Origin: Planctomycetota bacterium
GTDB taxonomy: Bacteria > Planctomycetota > UBA11346
Length of the DNA stretch: 6,147 nt
Direction of reading: 5' to 3'
Assembly (NCBI GenBank): GCA_024641365.1
Contig: JAHEDF010000253.1
Coordinates: 1 to 6,147 of the forward strand
A program made the translations under genes and the position numbers. The notes below the pieces were generated by a model. The model worked only from the letters and a program-made list of their open reading frames with translations, was not told the DNA's origin and ran no database searches. Numbering within the stretch: the stretch's first letter is position 1; each line of letters begins with the position of its first letter. This document shows, piece by piece, positions 5,177 to 6,147 of this stretch.

Positions 5177-6147
5177 TTATCGCCGCGTCGGTAATAATCC
5201 GATTAGGAAGCTGACACCGCGTAGGCTAACGCCAACTGCGGCAATTGCCCATAAGGGGTCAATGCTACTGGCGTCTGCTAAAAAGCGTTGTTCCAGCCAT
5301 GGGACAACAGCCATCAAAAGCAATCCCGTAGCCATGCCAGCAACCCCATTGATGCCAAGGAATAGCATAGGGAAACGGGTATCGTGTGATGGCGCTAATT
5401 CTTGAATACGCCCAATCCAACCAATGGAAGTGAGCCCACGACCCAGCCCGACAAATCCTAAACATAATAAAGCAAGCCATGCAAGATTGGAGGTCGTTAA
5501 AAATAAAAATAAGCCATCGCCAATCACTGTAATAAATAATGATAAGCGCATTAACCAAGCACTACCAATACGTCTAAGCGCAATGCCAGCTACAATAATT
5601 CCTGCGAGCATTAATGGAACTTGAATATTGCCTTGCAGTAATGCGTATTGTTTTCCTTCCATGCCTAATTGATGTAAAAACCGTGGCAAATAGGGCAGTA
5701 AACACGCCATGGCAGCGGTATTTAAGCCACCCATCATTAATAAACGGCGGTAGCCACCCAGTGCGACTAATGTTTTCCATAATGGTCCATGTGGCGGATG
5801 CGAAGCATCCCGAGCTGGCATGGCAGGACTCCATGACAACGGGAAGGTGCTTAAAATAACTATGATGGTGGCAATGGTGATGAGTCCCATAAGCCACGGT
5901 AATTCCTGTGGATTTGTCACTGAAGCATCAGCGGATACGGGCCATAACCAGGCGACAGCTTGTAACGCGAGTGTGACAATTCCATACGCGCTTAAATTAC
6001 GCCACATGTAAAAGCGTCCGCGCTCTTCCCGTGGAACAACGGCTGCAGTCCACGTCATAAATGCAGCAATGCTCACATTTCCAAATAGGGCGGTTAGAAA
6101 AACAGTCGCAAAAACACCAGTTAAAATTATTGTGGTGCCCCAATTAA
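5177..6147 (-). CDS. Major-facilitator-type membrane transporter, C-terminal part (5' end outside window)
   Basis: The frame is open to the window edge, giving 323 residues. A GTG at 6074-6076 could be read as a start, but the 23 codons before it are hydrophobic and continuous with a membrane helix (GVFATVFLTALFGNV). It is therefore internal, and the true start lies beyond 6147. About nine membrane segments are visible, consistent with an MFS protein missing its first three or so. Between the first two is a cytoplasmic-type loop VVPREERGRFYMWRN, resembling the charged loop seen in many MFS proteins. A polar central loop (SWSPAMPARDASHPPHGP) plausibly separates the two halves of the fold. A second basic loop ALRRIGSAWLMR lies in the second half. 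The substrate cannot be assigned. It ends LLPTRR with TAA, 64 bp before hflX, with no obvious terminator between, so co-transcription is plausible. MFS is likely; another polytopic transporter family is possible. Confidence 0.8.
   Translation of the reverse strand, partial: NWGTTIILTGVFATVFLTALFGNVSIAAFMTWTAAVVPREERGRFYMWRNLSAYGIVTLALQAVAWLWPVSADASVTNPQELPWLMGLITIATIIVILSTFPLSWSPAMPARDASHPPHGPLWKTLVALGGYRRLLMMGGLNTAAMACLLPYLPRFLHQLGMEGKQYALLQGNIQVPLMLAGIIVAGIALRRIGSAWLMRLSLFITVIGDGLFLFLTTSNLAWLALLCLGFVGLGRGLTSIGWIGRIQELAPSHDTRFPMLFLGINGVAGMATGLLLMAVVPWLEQRFLADASSIDPLWAIAAVGVSLRGVSFLIGLLPTRR

Noticed and set aside
5265..5897. Overlapping out-of-frame open frames within the transporter gene
   Set aside because: They lie in other frames of a gene with clear membrane-protein pattern and match nothing recognisable.
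6074..6076. GTG as the start of the transporter
   Set aside because: The 23 codons upstream are open and form the beginning of a membrane helix that continues past this point, so the gene runs off the window.

Overview
The window is a stretch of bacterial chromosome with five protein genes and one structured intergenic repeat. Lineage is inferred from protein flavour only. The N-terminally broken hydrolase resembles a peptidase family I associate with planctomycetes and relatives. HflX has an ATLDTRT switch region, and a secreted metallophosphatase sits beside the hydrolase. Together these suggest a fairly AT-rich member of the Planctomycetes/Verrucomicrobia/Lentisphaerae group. This is a moderate-to-low confidence guess; no rRNA or tRNA is present to anchor it.

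Left part, plus strand. Positions 1-1851 carry most of a prolyl-oligopeptidase-like alpha/beta hydrolase with a complete Ser-Asp-His triad. Its frame is open from the TAA at 19-21 to the TAG at 1849-1851. The sequence on both sides of that TAA reads as one continuous conserved N-terminus, so the stop looks like a nonsense mutation (or sequencing error) inside a longer gene. A 124-bp gap with a possible promoter and a clear ribosome binding site leads to a secreted calcineurin-like metallophosphatase (1976-2845) resembling ADP-ribose/CDP-alcohol diphosphatases.

Middle. The gap 2846-3161 is largely occupied by a palindromic element of about 226 bp (2869-3094). It has perfect 17-bp outer arms, 29-bp inner arms made of 9-bp CGCCGAG-type units, and near-identical short direct repeats just outside. 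It looks like a miniature, non-coding mobile or REP-like element. After it comes a short unrecognised membrane-anchored or lipoprotein-like gene (3162-3773).

Right part, minus strand. hflX (3784-5112), the ribosome-associated GTPase, converges on the unknown gene with only 10 bp between stop codons. Upstream of it in the same orientation lies the C-terminal part of a major-facilitator-type membrane transporter (5177 to the window edge). The two are 64 bp apart and may be co-transcribed. The hflX leader has a run of seven Cs (coding strand) between its Shine-Dalgarno sequence and start codon.

The strongest leads for novelty are the palindromic element and the interrupted hydrolase. I see no CRISPR array, defence island, phage module or RNA gene.
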